A DNA stretch of 64,000 nt from Halobacillus sp. A5. GTDB taxonomy: Bacteria; Bacillota; Bacilli; Bacillales; Halobacillaceae. The stretch spans positions 248,001 through 312,000 of the forward strand of contig NZ_JAIZEO010000001.1 of the NCBI RefSeq assembly GCF_024189315.1, read 5' to 3'. This document shows positions 10,659-20,808 of the stretch, piece after piece. Numbering within the stretch: position 1 is the stretch's first letter; each line of letters begins with the position of its first letter. Under the pieces are notes generated by a model. The model searched no databases. It saw only the letters and a program-made list of their open reading frames with translations, and had not been told where the DNA came from. Position numbers and translations under genes: made by a program.

Positions 10659-11285
10659 CTATTTTGCCAGGTGCTCCAGATTGCCGTTTTTCTCCATTCT
10701 AAAGAATGGTTTATTCATCACATCTTGTTCTTCAAACATCGTCATTTTTCTAGCACGGTCCATTATGGAAATAAATGCTTGATAATCTTCTTTTAATGAA
10801 TCTAGTTGAGTTTGAAGCTTCTGATTCGTTTGGTTAAGGATGTAATTTTCTTCCTCCAGCTTTTGAACTTCTTTATTTAACTCTGACTGATCATGATCGC
10901 TTGACTGTAAAGCCTGTAAAAAGGAAATTACTTGAGATAAATCAGTAATAGATTCCTTCGTTTCCTGTGTTCCTTGAGTTTCTTGTTGAACAGCGACAGG
11001 TTGTTGAGGCTCGGAGTGTTTCTTTACTACCGGCTGTGCAAAAGCTGCTTCACTGCGTTTCTTTTCTTTTCTTTGCTTTTTAGCGAGTTCAACTGCCTGT
11101 TCGTATTTCTGGCGGATTTCTGCATTCCACCTGAATCCGCAAGCGGCTGAGGTACGATTGAGCACATCTCCAACTTCATCAAACGCTCTTAACTGGGTAC
11201 TGCCTTCACGGATGTGACGGAGTACAGTTTCAGCTAATAATAAATCATCTTCATGAGACCAGGCGTCTTGTCTTACCTTTGGCAT
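10659..11285 (-). CDS. RsfA-family prespore-type transcription regulator
   Basis: 208 residues with an N-terminal Myb/SANT-like DNA-binding region (MPKVRQDAWSHEDDLLLAET, then TSAACGFRWNAEIRQKY near residues 49-65), a basic and low-complexity linker (about 72-120), and a C-terminal coiled coil (about 130-185). This layout belongs to the RsfA/GerR (YlbO) family of sporulation regulators; which paralogue it is cannot be decided from sequence alone. GGAGGG precedes the ATG. It lies downstream of rarA on the same strand. Repeated ACTATTG half-sites upstream may be its operator. The gene stands where I would expect tcdA (yrvM) in B. subtilis. Confidence 0.8.
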   Translation of the reverse strand: MPKVRQDAWSHEDDLLLAETVLRHIREGSTQLRAFDEVGDVLNRTSAACGFRWNAEIRQKYEQAVELAKKQRKEKKRSEAAFAQPVVKKHSEPQQPVAVQQETQGTQETKESITDLSQVISFLQALQSSDHDQSELNKEVQKLEEENYILNQTNQKLQTQLDSLKEDYQAFISIMDRARKMTMFEEQDVMNKPFFRMEKNGNLEHLAK

Positions 11286-11301
11286 AATAACCCTCCTGTT
11301 G

Positions 11302-11340
11302 AACTATTAGAACAATAGTTTGTCAGATTTGCTACTATTG
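11302..11340. promoter_or_regulatory. Triple half-site inverted repeat upstream of the rsfA-like gene
   Basis: AACTATT-agaac-AATAGTT (11302-11320) forms a perfect 7-bp dyad. A further ACTATTG at 11334-11340 makes an inverted pair with CAATAGT at 11313-11319. The sites lie 17-55 bp before the start codon, where an operator would sit. The function is inferred. Confidence 0.4.
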
Positions 11341-11369
11341 TGACCAAAGCAGACAAAGAATATACTTCA

Positions 11370-12644
11370 TTACGATTTTTGTTGGTTAATTTTATCAAAT
11401 ACCTGCTTTAAAGCTTGTTCGAATTTTCCTGTGGTTTTAGGTTCATAGTAATTGGCGTTCTTTAATTTATCTGGTAAGTATTGCTGATCAATCCATGCGT
11501 TTGGATAGTTGTGAGGATATTTATATTCTGTGCCTCGTCCCAGAGACGCTGCTCCTTTATAATGAGAATCTTTCAAATGTAACGGAACATCACCGCTCTT
11601 TCCTGTACGTAAATCTGCAAGGGCAGCATCTAGAGCTTTATAAGCACTGTTCGATTTAGGTGATAAAGCCAGCTCTGTAACTGCATTCGCCAGAGGAATA
11701 CGCGCTTCCGGAAACCCTAACCTTTCTGCAGCTTCTACTGCAGCTAACGCCCTTGGCCCCGCCTGGGGATTGGCTAATCCGATATCTTCATAAGCAATAA
11801 CTACCATTCGGCGTGCAATACTATCAAGGTCGCCCGCTTCAATCAGGCGTGCAAGGTAATGAAGAGATGCATTGACATCACTTCCTCTGATTGACTTTTG
11901 AAAAGCGGATAGCACATCATAATGTGCATCTCCTTCCTTATCGTGAGAGAAACTTTTCTTCTGCATGCATTCTTCAGCAGAAGACAAATTGATAATAATG
12001 ATCCCTTCTTCATTTTCGGGAGTCGAGAAAGCAGCCAGTTCGAGACCGTTTAACGCAGCTCTTAGATCACCGTTAGCACTGAGGGCTATATGTTCAAGTG
12101 CTTCATCAGTAATTTCGATAGAGATGCGTCCTAAACCGTCATCTTTATCTTTTAAAGCCTTATATATGGCTTCTTTAATATCTTCTTCCTCCAAACGGTA
12201 AAGCTCAAATAGATGACAACGGCTCCGTATAGCAGGGTTAATGGAATGAAATGGATTGCTTGTTGTACATCCGATCATAGTCAGGCGGTTACTTTCTAAG
12301 TGAGGAAGTAAAAAGTCCTGCTTTGCCTTATCGAGACGATGAACTTCATCGAGTATAAGTACCATTTCCCCGTGCATTTTTGCTTCTTCCACAACGATTT
12401 CCATATCTTTTTTCTTATCAATTACGGCATTAAGCATTTTAAAGGGAAGATTTAAGTGCTTGGCCAGAGCGGTTGCCATAGATGTCTTTCCGGTACCAGG
12501 AGGACCGAAAAGGATCATTGAAGCTAATCGTTCAGCTTTAACCATTCGATTTATTGTTTTTCCTTCTGAAACTAAATGTTTTTGCCCGATAATATCTTGT
12601 ATAGATGAGGGTCTCATCCGATAGGCTAGAGGTTGAATGCTCAT
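11370..12644 (-). CDS. rarA: Replication-associated recombination AAA+ ATPase RarA (MgsA)
   Basis: A clamp-loader-like ATPase that acts at stalled replication forks. It has Walker A GPPGTGKTSMA and Walker B LILDEVHRLDK, sensor 1 (IGCTTSNPF), and the C-terminal MgsA tetramerisation domain ending near YKYPHNYPNAWIDQQYLP. The start chosen is ATG at 12644 (MSIQPLAYRMRP), which matches the family N-terminus and gives 424 residues. An upstream in-frame ATG would add 22 residues with no family match. Confidence 0.93.
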   Translation of the reverse strand: MSIQPLAYRMRPSSIQDIIGQKHLVSEGKTINRMVKAERLASMILFGPPGTGKTSMATALAKHLNLPFKMLNAVIDKKKDMEIVVEEAKMHGEMVLILDEVHRLDKAKQDFLLPHLESNRLTMIGCTTSNPFHSINPAIRSRCHLFELYRLEEEDIKEAIYKALKDKDDGLGRISIEITDEALEHIALSANGDLRAALNGLELAAFSTPENEEGIIIINLSSAEECMQKKSFSHDKEGDAHYDVLSAFQKSIRGSDVNASLHYLARLIEAGDLDSIARRMVVIAYEDIGLANPQAGPRALAAVEAAERLGFPEARIPLANAVTELALSPKSNSAYKALDAALADLRTGKSGDVPLHLKDSHYKGAASLGRGTEYKYPHNYPNAWIDQQYLPDKLKNANYYEPKTTGKFEQALKQVFDKINQQKS

Positions 12645-12769
12645 TAAGGGGAAAAGCTCCTTTACATAGGTAATCATGTTAAGGGTATGCCGAAAGCTAT
12701 TAAAATGCAAGAGAGTTGCTATTCATGCTATAATAGCGTTTGGTATAATGGAGTAAGGAGAGCTCAGGT

Positions 12770-13462
12770 ATGAAAAATGATCGGTTGAATCGCCCGATTA
12801 TGGGGCTGCGCTGGTCTTTTTTTATTGCAGGGTTAGTGATTTTAGGATTTGGTATATCATTAACGATGCAAGTCAGAGACTTCGGCATAGGGCCCTGGGA
12901 TGTATTTCACTATGGATTGTACGAACAGTTTGGCCTAACAGTAGGGTCATGGTCTATTATTGCCGGGATTGTAATTGTTGTCGTTAGTTCGATTGCAAGA
13001 AAACAAATACCGCAAATTGGCACAATATTAAATATGGTAATGATAGGCGTTTTTATAGACTTTTTTAATTGGATATTACCAGAGCCCGAGTGGCTTGTTT
13101 CAAAAATAGCTGTGTTTGTAATGGGAACGATTATAACTGCTATAGGAATTGGAGTGTACGTTGCTCCTTCTATTGGAGCCGGTCCTAGAGACAGTCTAAT
13201 GTTATTATTAACAGATTGGCTCCAATGGAAGGTATCGACTGTCCGAAATGGAATTGAAATTACTGTTGCTCTGGCTGGCTGGCTTTTAGGAGGCCCAGTA
13301 GGAGCTGGAACAATATTTATTGCTTTATTCCTCGGATCACTTGTCGGCTATTCTCTTCCATTGTCAAAACAACTTTTGAACTTCTTAATAAGGAAAGGTG
13401 AAAGGTATGAAAATATCTACGAAGGGTCGTTACGGCCTAACCATAATGATCGAATTGGCTAG
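12770..13462 (+). CDS. YczE/YyaS-family integral membrane protein
   Basis: 230 residues with about five or six hydrophobic segments (near 13-33, 50-70, 77-95, 105-128, 160-180 and 185-205) and the conserved GIGPWDVFHYGL and GAGPRDSLMLLL motifs of the COG2364 family. The biochemical function of the family is unknown; one B. subtilis member influences lipopeptide and polyketide production. Two TATAAT boxes (12729-12734 and 12744-12749) precede an AAGGAG site, but no good -35 is visible. The 3' end runs 56 bp into cymR in another frame. Confidence 0.8.
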   Translation: MKNDRLNRPIMGLRWSFFIAGLVILGFGISLTMQVRDFGIGPWDVFHYGLYEQFGLTVGSWSIIAGIVIVVVSSIARKQIPQIGTILNMVMIGVFIDFFNWILPEPEWLVSKIAVFVMGTIITAIGIGVYVAPSIGAGPRDSLMLLLTDWLQWKVSTVRNGIEITVALAGWLLGGPVGAGTIFIALFLGSLVGYSLPLSKQLLNFLIRKGERYENIYEGSLRPNHNDRIG

Positions 13463-13826
13463 AAAGCATGGCGATGGTCCAATTTCATTAAAACAGATTG
13501 CTAGAGATAACGAGTTATCAGAGCATTATTTGGAACAGCTGATTGCACCGCTGAGAAATGCAAGTTTAGTCAAAAGTGTGCGTGGAGCTTACGGGGGTTA
13601 TATGCTTACTAAAGCCCCGCATGAAATTACCGCCGGCGATGTTATCAGAGTCCTGGAAGGTCCTATAACGCCAGTTGAAGGCATTGAAGATGAAGAACCG
13701 GCGAAGCAGGCTTTATGGAAAAGGGTTAGAGATGCAGTAAAAGATGTATTAGATACAACGACATTAGAAGATTTAAAGGATCACGTGGATGATCAAACGC
13801 AAGATGCATACATGTTCTATATTTAA
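13407..13826 (+). CDS. cymR: Rrf2-family cysteine metabolism repressor CymR
   Basis: Master repressor of sulfur-source and cysteine genes, acting with CysK in B. subtilis. The N-terminus MKISTKGRYGLTIMIELA and the Rrf2 winged helix (EHYLEQLIAPLRNASLVKSVRGAYGG, quoted in parts) are diagnostic. It lacks the three cysteines of Fe-S Rrf2 proteins such as IscR, which supports CymR. The ATG at 13407 gives 139 residues; a GTG 9 bases upstream is possible but off-family. It is followed after 18 bp by the cysteine desulfurase gene. Confidence 0.92.
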   Translation: MKISTKGRYGLTIMIELARKHGDGPISLKQIARDNELSEHYLEQLIAPLRNASLVKSVRGAYGGYMLTKAPHEITAGDVIRVLEGPITPVEGIEDEEPAKQALWKRVRDAVKDVLDTTTLEDLKDHVDDQTQDAYMFYI

Positions 13827-13844
13827 TTTGGGGAGGTGGAGAAG

Positions 13845-14984
13845 ATGGACTCTATTTATTTAGACCATGCGGCAGCCACTCCTATTCATCCAGAAGTTAT
13901 AGATGTTATTACTACGGTCTCTAAAGAAACATTTGGAAATCCATCAAGTGTTCATCTTTATGGAAGAAAGTCCCGGAAGCTTTTAGATGAAGCGAGAAGG
14001 ACAGTGGCTGAAAGTATAAATGCCGATGATAAAGAAATTATATTTACAAGTGGAGGCACCGAAGCCGATAATTTAGCAATTATTGGAACTGCTATGGCCA
14101 ATCAGCATAAGGGCAGACATATCATTACTACCCGGATTGAGCATCATGCTTCTTTACATGCTGCAGAGTACCTTGAGCATCAAGGCTTTGAGGTGGATTA
14201 TTTACCGGTTTATGAAAACGGCCGCGTTAAATTAGAAGACCTAAAAAGATTGTTGAGAGAGGATACCATTCTTGTCTCAGTAATGATGGTAAATAATGAG
14301 ACAGGTGTAATTCAGCCTATTCAGGAACTGAGTGAGTTAACTCGAGATCATCAGGCTTGCTTTCACTCTGATATTGTTCAGGCATTTGGGTTGTATGAAA
14401 TCGATACTCAGAAGCTGCCCGTTGACTTACTTGCTGTTTCCAGCCATAAGATTAGCGGTCCTAAAGGGACTGGGTTTCTCTATATGAGAGAAGGTACCGC
14501 CCTTCAAGCTCTTCAGCATGGCGGTGAGCAGGAACGAAAACGACGAGCAGGTACAGAAAATGTTCCTAGTGTGGCAGGTTTTGAAAAAGCTGTAAAAATA
14601 ATGGGTGAAGTACGGGAGGAAAAACTCAAAGCTTACCAACGTTACAGAGATACCTTCTTAAAAACCTTACAAGATGAAGCGGTCAACTTTTCAATAAATG
14701 GTGTCAAAGAAATGAGCGCACCTTCTATTATTAATTTAAGCTTTCCAGGCATGAATGTGGAAACGCTGCTTACTAATTTTGATTTATCAGGAATTGCCGC
14801 TTCCAGCGGTAGTGCTTGTACCGCTGGGTCTGTAGAGCCCTCCCATGTATTATCGGAAATGTATGGAACGGAAGATGAAAGGACAACGAATTCGATAAGA
14901 TTCAGCTTCGGCATGGCCAACCATGAAGAACAGATGGTTGAATCTGGAAGAAGAATCAGTCAAATTATTCGAAGACTGAGTTAA
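13845..14984 (+). CDS. yrvO: Cysteine desulfurase (NifS/IscS type, YrvO)
   Basis: PLP enzyme that takes sulfur from cysteine, here most likely for tRNA 2-thiouridine because mnmA follows after 15 bp. The 379-residue protein starts MDSIYLDHAAATP, has the PLP lysine in SSHKISGPKGTG near residue 205, and the persulfide cysteine in SSGSACTAGS near 330. ATG 13845 is used, with GGGAGG upstream; a GTG 9 bases earlier overlaps the ribosome-binding site. The partner pair yrvO-mnmA is conserved in Bacillaceae. Confidence 0.95.
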   Translation: MDSIYLDHAAATPIHPEVIDVITTVSKETFGNPSSVHLYGRKSRKLLDEARRTVAESINADDKEIIFTSGGTEADNLAIIGTAMANQHKGRHIITTRIEHHASLHAAEYLEHQGFEVDYLPVYENGRVKLEDLKRLLREDTILVSVMMVNNETGVIQPIQELSELTRDHQACFHSDIVQAFGLYEIDTQKLPVDLLAVSSHKISGPKGTGFLYMREGTALQALQHGGEQERKRRAGTENVPSVAGFEKAVKIMGEVREEKLKAYQRYRDTFLKTLQDEAVNFSINGVKEMSAPSIINLSFPGMNVETLLTNFDLSGIAASSGSACTAGSVEPSHVLSEMYGTEDERTTNSIRFSFGMANHEEQMVESGRRISQIIRRLS

Positions 14985-14993
14985 GGAAGGTGA

Positions 14994-16112
<1,119 letters not shown>

Positions 16113-16125
16113 TAATAAAGAAGAA

Positions 16126-16160
16126 GGCCATGTCCAGTTTGTGATGGGCATGGCTGTTTT
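16126..16160 (+). terminator. Possible weak terminator between mnmA and the TPR gene
   Basis: GGCCATGTCC and GGGCATGGC form a 9-bp stem with one irregularity, followed by TGTTTT. It may only attenuate, as the downstream genes have no obvious promoter. Confidence 0.45.
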
Positions 16161-16176
16161 AAGTAGGAGGAGTATA

Positions 16177-16839
16177 ATGGATAAACTTGAGAAGGCAATC
16201 AGTCATATGCAAAAGCAGGAGTTTGAAGAAGCTACGAAGCTTTTTACTGAAGCAATTGAAGAAAACCCAAACGAACCGGTAGGATATATTAACTTTGGTA
16301 ACCTGCTGATACATCTAAATGAATTCAACCGGGCGGAACGATTTTTTAGTAAAGCCATCGAGTTAGATGATAAGGCGGCAACTGCTTACTATGGACTTGG
16401 GAATGTATATTACGAACAAGAAAATTATACAAAAGCCCAAAGCCAATTTTTACTTGCTATTGAAAAAGGCCTGGATGAAGCTGACGCATACTTTATGTTA
16501 GGGATGACGTTTATTCATCAGGAATATGTCAAACTGGCTCTCCCTTATTTGCTGCGTGCATCTGAGCTGGAACCGGATGATGTAGATATTCAGTTTCAAT
16601 ATGGGCTTTGTTTAGCACAGAATGGTCAGGTAGAAGGTGCTGAAGAAGTGATGAACACTGTGCTACAATTAGAGGAAAATCATAGTGATGCGTATTACAA
16701 CCTTGGAGTAGTGGCTCTTCATAAAGAAGATGCATCCACAGCTCTTGATTATTTTAATAAAGCTTTGGAATGTAATGATGAGCACATGCTGGCTGCTCAT
16801 GGCAAAGCTCAAATTGAGCAAGCTTTAAACGGTGAATAA
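16177..16839 (+). CDS. yrrB: TPR-repeat protein (YrrB-like)
   Basis: 220 residues made almost entirely of tetratricopeptide repeats (about six, each 34 residues, for example AAGYINFGNLLIHLNEFNRA-like and AYYGLGNVYYEQENYTKAQ). Such proteins are protein-interaction scaffolds. B. subtilis YrrB lies in the same place between trmU/mnmA and recD2 and its partner is not firmly known. The ATG at 16177 follows AGGAGGAG; an upstream in-frame ATG lies inside a hairpin and is less likely. Confidence 0.85.
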   Translation: MDKLEKAISHMQKQEFEEATKLFTEAIEENPNEPVGYINFGNLLIHLNEFNRAERFFSKAIELDDKAATAYYGLGNVYYEQENYTKAQSQFLLAIEKGLDEADAYFMLGMTFIHQEYVKLALPYLLRASELEPDDVDIQFQYGLCLAQNGQVEGAEEVMNTVLQLEENHSDAYYNLGVVALHKEDASTALDYFNKALECNDEHMLAAHGKAQIEQALNGE

Positions 16840-16854
16840 AAGCAAAGGAGCAGC

Positions 16855-19191
16855 GTGAAAATGGATGAACGAACGCTTTTTTCTGACACAATTAAAGAGG
16901 AACCCCGGTATGTTAAAGGGGAACTAAACCGGATGATCTTTCATAATGAAGGGGAGCACTTTTCCATTGCTTCTATAAATGTCACCGAGACAAATGAAGA
17001 TTTTTCGGAAAAAAGCTTAGTCATCAAGGGACATTTTGCTCCTTTAGAGGATGGAGAAACCTATTACTTCCAAGGGGAATTCCAGGAGCATAAGAAGTTC
17101 GGAAAACAGTATCAAGTAGAATACTATCAGCGGATTATGCCAGAAACAAAGGATGGACTGATCGTCTATTTATCGAGCGATTTGTTTCACGGAATAGGAA
17201 AGAAAACAGCAGAGCGGATTGTGGATCAACTAGGAGAGCAGGCGATATCCAGGATTTTGCAGAATCCTGAGGCATTAGATCAAATACCAAAACTTTCTAA
17301 AGAAAAGAAGCAGCAGCTGATCGATTCTCTTAAGGAGCATCAGGGCTTTGAGCATGTAATGATTCAACTTAATAAATATGGATTCGGTTTGAAGCTTTCA
17401 CAAAAAATATATGAAGCATTTAAGGATCAGACTTTATCTATTATCGAAGAGGATCCTTATCAGCTCGTGTTTAATGTTGATGGGTTCGGTTTTCATCGGG
17501 CCGATGAGATAGCTGTGGTTCAAGAGCTGCCTGAGAACCACCCTACTCGAATAAGAGCGGCCTGCCTTTATGTATTGCAGCAAAGCTTATCCACAGGACA
17601 TGTTTATCTGCCCACTAAAGATTGCCTGCTTCAAGTAGATCAATTATTAAATAACGGTTCAAACCAGGGAATTTCCTTTGATGAGCTCTCTAAACAAATG
17701 ATTGAACTCGCAGAGGCCCGGTATGTTTTTATAGAGGAAGAACGAGTTTATCTTCCTTCTCTTTATCATGCAGAAAATGGATTTTGTCACCAATTAGAGC
17801 GATTAACTGAAAGTGAAATAGAGGTAGGTTATACCCAGGCTGATCTATTGAAGATTATAGGTGACGTGGAAGAGCAGGAAAGCATGAGCTATGGTGAAGA
17901 CCAGTTTAATGCTATTGAAAAAGCTCTCCACTCTCAAGTTATGATTTTAACGGGAGGTCCCGGAACGGGAAAAACAACTGTCATTAAAGGGATCATTCAG
18001 GCTTATGCTAAGCTTAATGACTTATCAGCTGACCCGGGTGATTATGATCAGGGAGAGCCTTTTTCCTTCGTATTAGCAGCTCCAACAGGGAGAGCTGCCA
18101 AACGAATGACGGAATCGACAGGGCTGCCATCGAGTACGATTCATAGACTCCTTGGCTGGGATGGGCATCAAAGTTTTGATAAAAATCACAATAATCAATT
18201 GGAGGGAAAGCTGCTCATTATTGATGAGTTTTCTATGGTGGATATTTGGCTGGCCAACCAGCTGTTCCGTGCTATTCCTTCTGACATGCAGGTTCTAATT
18301 GTGGGAGATGAAGATCAGCTGCCTTCTGTTGGTCCCGGCCAGGTACTCACAGACTTATTAAAATCTGAATTTATTCCCTCTACTCAATTAAAAGAGGTGT
18401 ACAGACAGAAGGAAGGTTCAAGAATCATACAGCTTGCTCATGAGATTAAAAATAATCAGTGCCATGCCGGCTCGCTTCACAAAGATAAAGATTTTAATTT
18501 TATAAAAGCGGGGGATCAGCAGGTTAAAGGATTAGTTACTAATATTGTCAAGAAGGCTGTAGATAAAGGAATTGATCTTCGCGAAGTACAAGTTTTAGCG
18601 CCTATGTACCGTACAGATGTCGGAATACACAAACTGAATGAAGAGCTGCAGAATGTAATTAATCCTAAAAGCAGACAAAAAAGAGACCTGACCTTTAAAG
18701 AGACGACGTTTCGAAAGGGCGATAAAGTTATTCAGCTTGTGAATCAGCCTGAAGATAACGTTTTTAATGGGGATATTGGAGAGATCGCCGCAATTTTCAG
18801 GGCAGAAGAGAATATCGATCAGGTAGAACAGGTTGTAGTGGAGTACGATGGAAAAGAGGTTGTCTACCCTAAGAAAGACTTAAATAATATTATGCATGCT
18901 TATTGTACCTCAATCCATAAATCTCAAGGTAGTGAGTTTTCAGTGGTCATTCTTCCTGTCGTAAGAGGGTTTCGAAGAATGCTGAGAAAGAATCTATTAT
19001 ATACGGCGATAACGAGGTCGAAGCACTCATTAATAATATGCGGGGATGAGCAGGCTTTTCTTGAAGGTGTTAAGACAACGGATACGAATCTGAGATTCAC
19101 TGCGCTTGCAGAGAAGCTTCAGGGGGAGGAAATACCTGACATCCCGGAAGAGGAAGAAGAGGCAGAACTATCACCTTATGACTTTATGTAA
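16855..19191 (+). CDS. recD2: RecD2 (RecD-like) 5'-3' DNA helicase
   Basis: Superfamily 1B helicase without RecB and RecC partners, implicated in repair and replication restart. 778 residues: an N-terminal OB/helix-hairpin-helix region (FHGIGKKTAERIVDQLG near 103-119), Walker A LTGGPGTGKTT near 364-374, Walker B LLIIDEFSMVD, motif III GDEDQLPSVGPG, and motifs V/VI with SIHKSQGSEF and YTAITRSK. GTG 16855 is the longest start; ATG 16861 is also well placed after AAAGGAG. Confidence 0.95.
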   Translation: MKMDERTLFSDTIKEEPRYVKGELNRMIFHNEGEHFSIASINVTETNEDFSEKSLVIKGHFAPLEDGETYYFQGEFQEHKKFGKQYQVEYYQRIMPETKDGLIVYLSSDLFHGIGKKTAERIVDQLGEQAISRILQNPEALDQIPKLSKEKKQQLIDSLKEHQGFEHVMIQLNKYGFGLKLSQKIYEAFKDQTLSIIEEDPYQLVFNVDGFGFHRADEIAVVQELPENHPTRIRAACLYVLQQSLSTGHVYLPTKDCLLQVDQLLNNGSNQGISFDELSKQMIELAEARYVFIEEERVYLPSLYHAENGFCHQLERLTESEIEVGYTQADLLKIIGDVEEQESMSYGEDQFNAIEKALHSQVMILTGGPGTGKTTVIKGIIQAYAKLNDLSADPGDYDQGEPFSFVLAAPTGRAAKRMTESTGLPSSTIHRLLGWDGHQSFDKNHNNQLEGKLLIIDEFSMVDIWLANQLFRAIPSDMQVLIVGDEDQLPSVGPGQVLTDLLKSEFIPSTQLKEVYRQKEGSRIIQLAHEIKNNQCHAGSLHKDKDFNFIKAGDQQVKGLVTNIVKKAVDKGIDLREVQVLAPMYRTDVGIHKLNEELQNVINPKSRQKRDLTFKETTFRKGDKVIQLVNQPEDNVFNGDIGEIAAIFRAEENIDQVEQVVVEYDGKEVVYPKKDLNNIMHAYCTSIHKSQGSEFSVVILPVVRGFRRMLRKNLLYTAITRSKHSLIICGDEQAFLEGVKTTDTNLRFTALAEKLQGEEIPDIPEEEEEAELSPYDFM

Positions 19192-19243
19192 GGTATAAAT
19201 TGGCATTTATGAGGACAGACTAGCAAAAAAAGGAGTCTGACTT

Positions 19244-19420
19244 ATGAAATGTCCAAACTGTAATAGTAAAAACCTTGGCCGTATAGGAAATGACCATTAT
19301 TATTGCTGGAATTGTTGTTTGGAGCTTTCGGTAGACAAAGGTAAAATTAATATTAATCAAATTGAAGAAGATGGAAGCTTAAGTTCATTAAATGATATCT
19401 TTTACCAATCAGGTTCATAA
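19244..19420 (+). CDS. Small zinc-ribbon protein (YrzR-like), 58 residues
   Basis: A short gene with AGGAG 9 bases before its ATG. The protein begins MKCPNCNSKNLG and has a second CxxCC near residues 21-25, giving a CxxC...CxxC zinc ribbon, followed by an acidic tail. Its TAA overlaps the next ATG by one base (TAATG), so it is translationally coupled to the permease gene. B. subtilis has a similar small ORF, yrzR, at this site; the function is unknown. Confidence 0.75.
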   Translation: MKCPNCNSKNLGRIGNDHYYCWNCCLELSVDKGKININQIEEDGSLSSLNDIFYQSGS

Positions 19421-20487
19421 TGAATAAACGCTTAATCAAATGGGGAATACGTTTATCCATCTTTTTCGTAATTTTATTAATGCTGCTGTTTCTAGCATGG
19501 CTGTTTCCTCATTACGACCATGTCGTACTGTTGATTGGAAGAATTTTTCTGCCGTTTGTTTTATCTATAGTTCTGGCCATGCTTCTCCATCCGCTGGTGC
19601 ACAATTTAGAGGAGTTGGGTTTAAGTCGAATCCTCTCTATTTTACTCATATTTCTTGCCTTTTTTTTGCTGATTGGATATGGAGTATATAAAGGCTATCC
19701 CCACTTGGTACAGCAGATTAAACTGTTAAATGAACAACTGCCGCACTTAATCGAAGCTTATGAGCGGTGGACAAAAGAAATGTATGAACAAACTGAACGG
19801 TTTCCTGATGGTATTCATGATCGTTTGGAGGAAAGCTTCGCTAAACTGGAAGCATGGATGGATGCACGGTTAATGAGCATTATAACAGGAATGAGCGGCT
19901 TGTTTAACGTTATTATCCTAATTGCCGTGATCCCTGTTATGACATTTTATTTTTTAAAAGATCATCACTACATTATGAATGCGATGCTCTGTCTCATACC
20001 ACGTAAATGGAAAAGGGAAGCTGTCCACCTTACAAAAAAATTAAATCAGTCACTGGGCGGTTATATCAGGGGACAGCTGTTAATCAGTTTGTTCGTAGGG
20101 GTACTGGCTACTCTAGGTTTCTGGGCGGCAGGTCTGCCTTATCCTTTGGTGCTTGGAGTGATCGCCGGCATAACTAATATAATTCCTTACTTCGGCCCAC
20201 TAATAGGCGCTGTTCCTGCTCTAATTGTGGCCGTCACTCTTTCAGTCAAAGCGTTAATAATTACTGTTGCCGCAATAGTAATTATCCAGATGATTGAAGG
20301 CAATCTGCTATCCCCCTACATCATGGGCAAAAGCATTCACACACACCCTTTATTGATTATCTTTGCTTTACTGGCAGGCGGTGAATTGGCTGGTATAGCT
20401 GGAATGGTACTGGCGGTTCCTGTACTAACTTGTCTTAAAGTAATTTTGGAAGAATTTTATCAGGCCAGGCTGAACGTTGACAGATAA
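19420..20487 (+). CDS. yrrI: AI-2E family transporter (YrrI-like)
   Basis: 355-residue membrane protein with about seven or eight hydrophobic segments: two close together near residues 10-55, one near 58-78, a soluble stretch of about 85-150, then the main membrane bundle from 155 onward. The conserved GVIAGITNIIPYFGPLIGA motif of the AI-2E/UPF0118 family lies near 248-266. Substrates in the family vary (autoinducer-2 export, or Na+/H+ exchange in some halophiles), so specificity cannot be assigned. The -35 box for alaS lies in its last codons. Confidence 0.85.
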   Translation: MNKRLIKWGIRLSIFFVILLMLLFLAWLFPHYDHVVLLIGRIFLPFVLSIVLAMLLHPLVHNLEELGLSRILSILLIFLAFFLLIGYGVYKGYPHLVQQIKLLNEQLPHLIEAYERWTKEMYEQTERFPDGIHDRLEESFAKLEAWMDARLMSIITGMSGLFNVIILIAVIPVMTFYFLKDHHYIMNAMLCLIPRKWKREAVHLTKKLNQSLGGYIRGQLLISLFVGVLATLGFWAAGLPYPLVLGVIAGITNIIPYFGPLIGAVPALIVAVTLSVKALIITVAAIVIIQMIEGNLLSPYIMGKSIHTHPLLIIFALLAGGELAGIAGMVLAVPVLTCLKVILEEFYQARLNVDR

Positions 20488-20505
20488 TCTCATATTATCT
20501 ATAAT
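20477..20505 (+). promoter_or_regulatory. Sigma-A promoter of the alaS leader
   Basis: TTGACA at 20477-20482 and TATAAT at 20500-20505 are both consensus, with a 17-bp spacer. The -35 overlaps the end of the preceding transporter gene. Confidence 0.88.
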
Positions 20506-20511
20506 GACGCT

Positions 20512-20768
20512 ATCTATAACTATATGAACGCTGAATTAATACGAAGACGGAACTGAGTAAACAATAAGCGGATTACAGAGAGACTTCTCCTAAGGCTGAA
20601 AGAGAGTCATCGAGCATTGTTGAAAGCTATTCCCGAGTGCGGTTAACGTCCGCCGGTTTCACGTACCGTTACAAGCGTTAGAGGTGATAGACAGTATGTC
20701 TATAATCAGGGTGGTACCGCGGAATATAATCCCGTCCCTGCCATAGTGCAGGGGCGGGTTTTTTGTGT
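20512..20768 (+). promoter_or_regulatory. T-box riboswitch of alaS (Ala specifier GCT)
   Basis: T-box consensus AGGGTGGTACCGCGG at 20708-20722, Stem I AGTA and GGCTGAAAG elements, and a terminator (CCCGTCCCTG pairing with CAGGGGCGGG, then T6) at 20731-20765. The specifier, read after TTGAAA on the 3' side of Stem I, is GCT at 20626-20628, an alanine codon that fits the downstream gene. Confidence 0.93.
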
Positions 20769-20808
20769 TCATAATGAAATATTAATATTAAATAGGAGGT
20801 CAATAAAC

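Noticed and set aside
10469-10796. Two open frames on the plus strand after aspS
   Set aside because: They lie across the 6S RNA and its terminator and into the antiparallel rsfA-like gene; no ribosome-binding site and no protein-like pattern.
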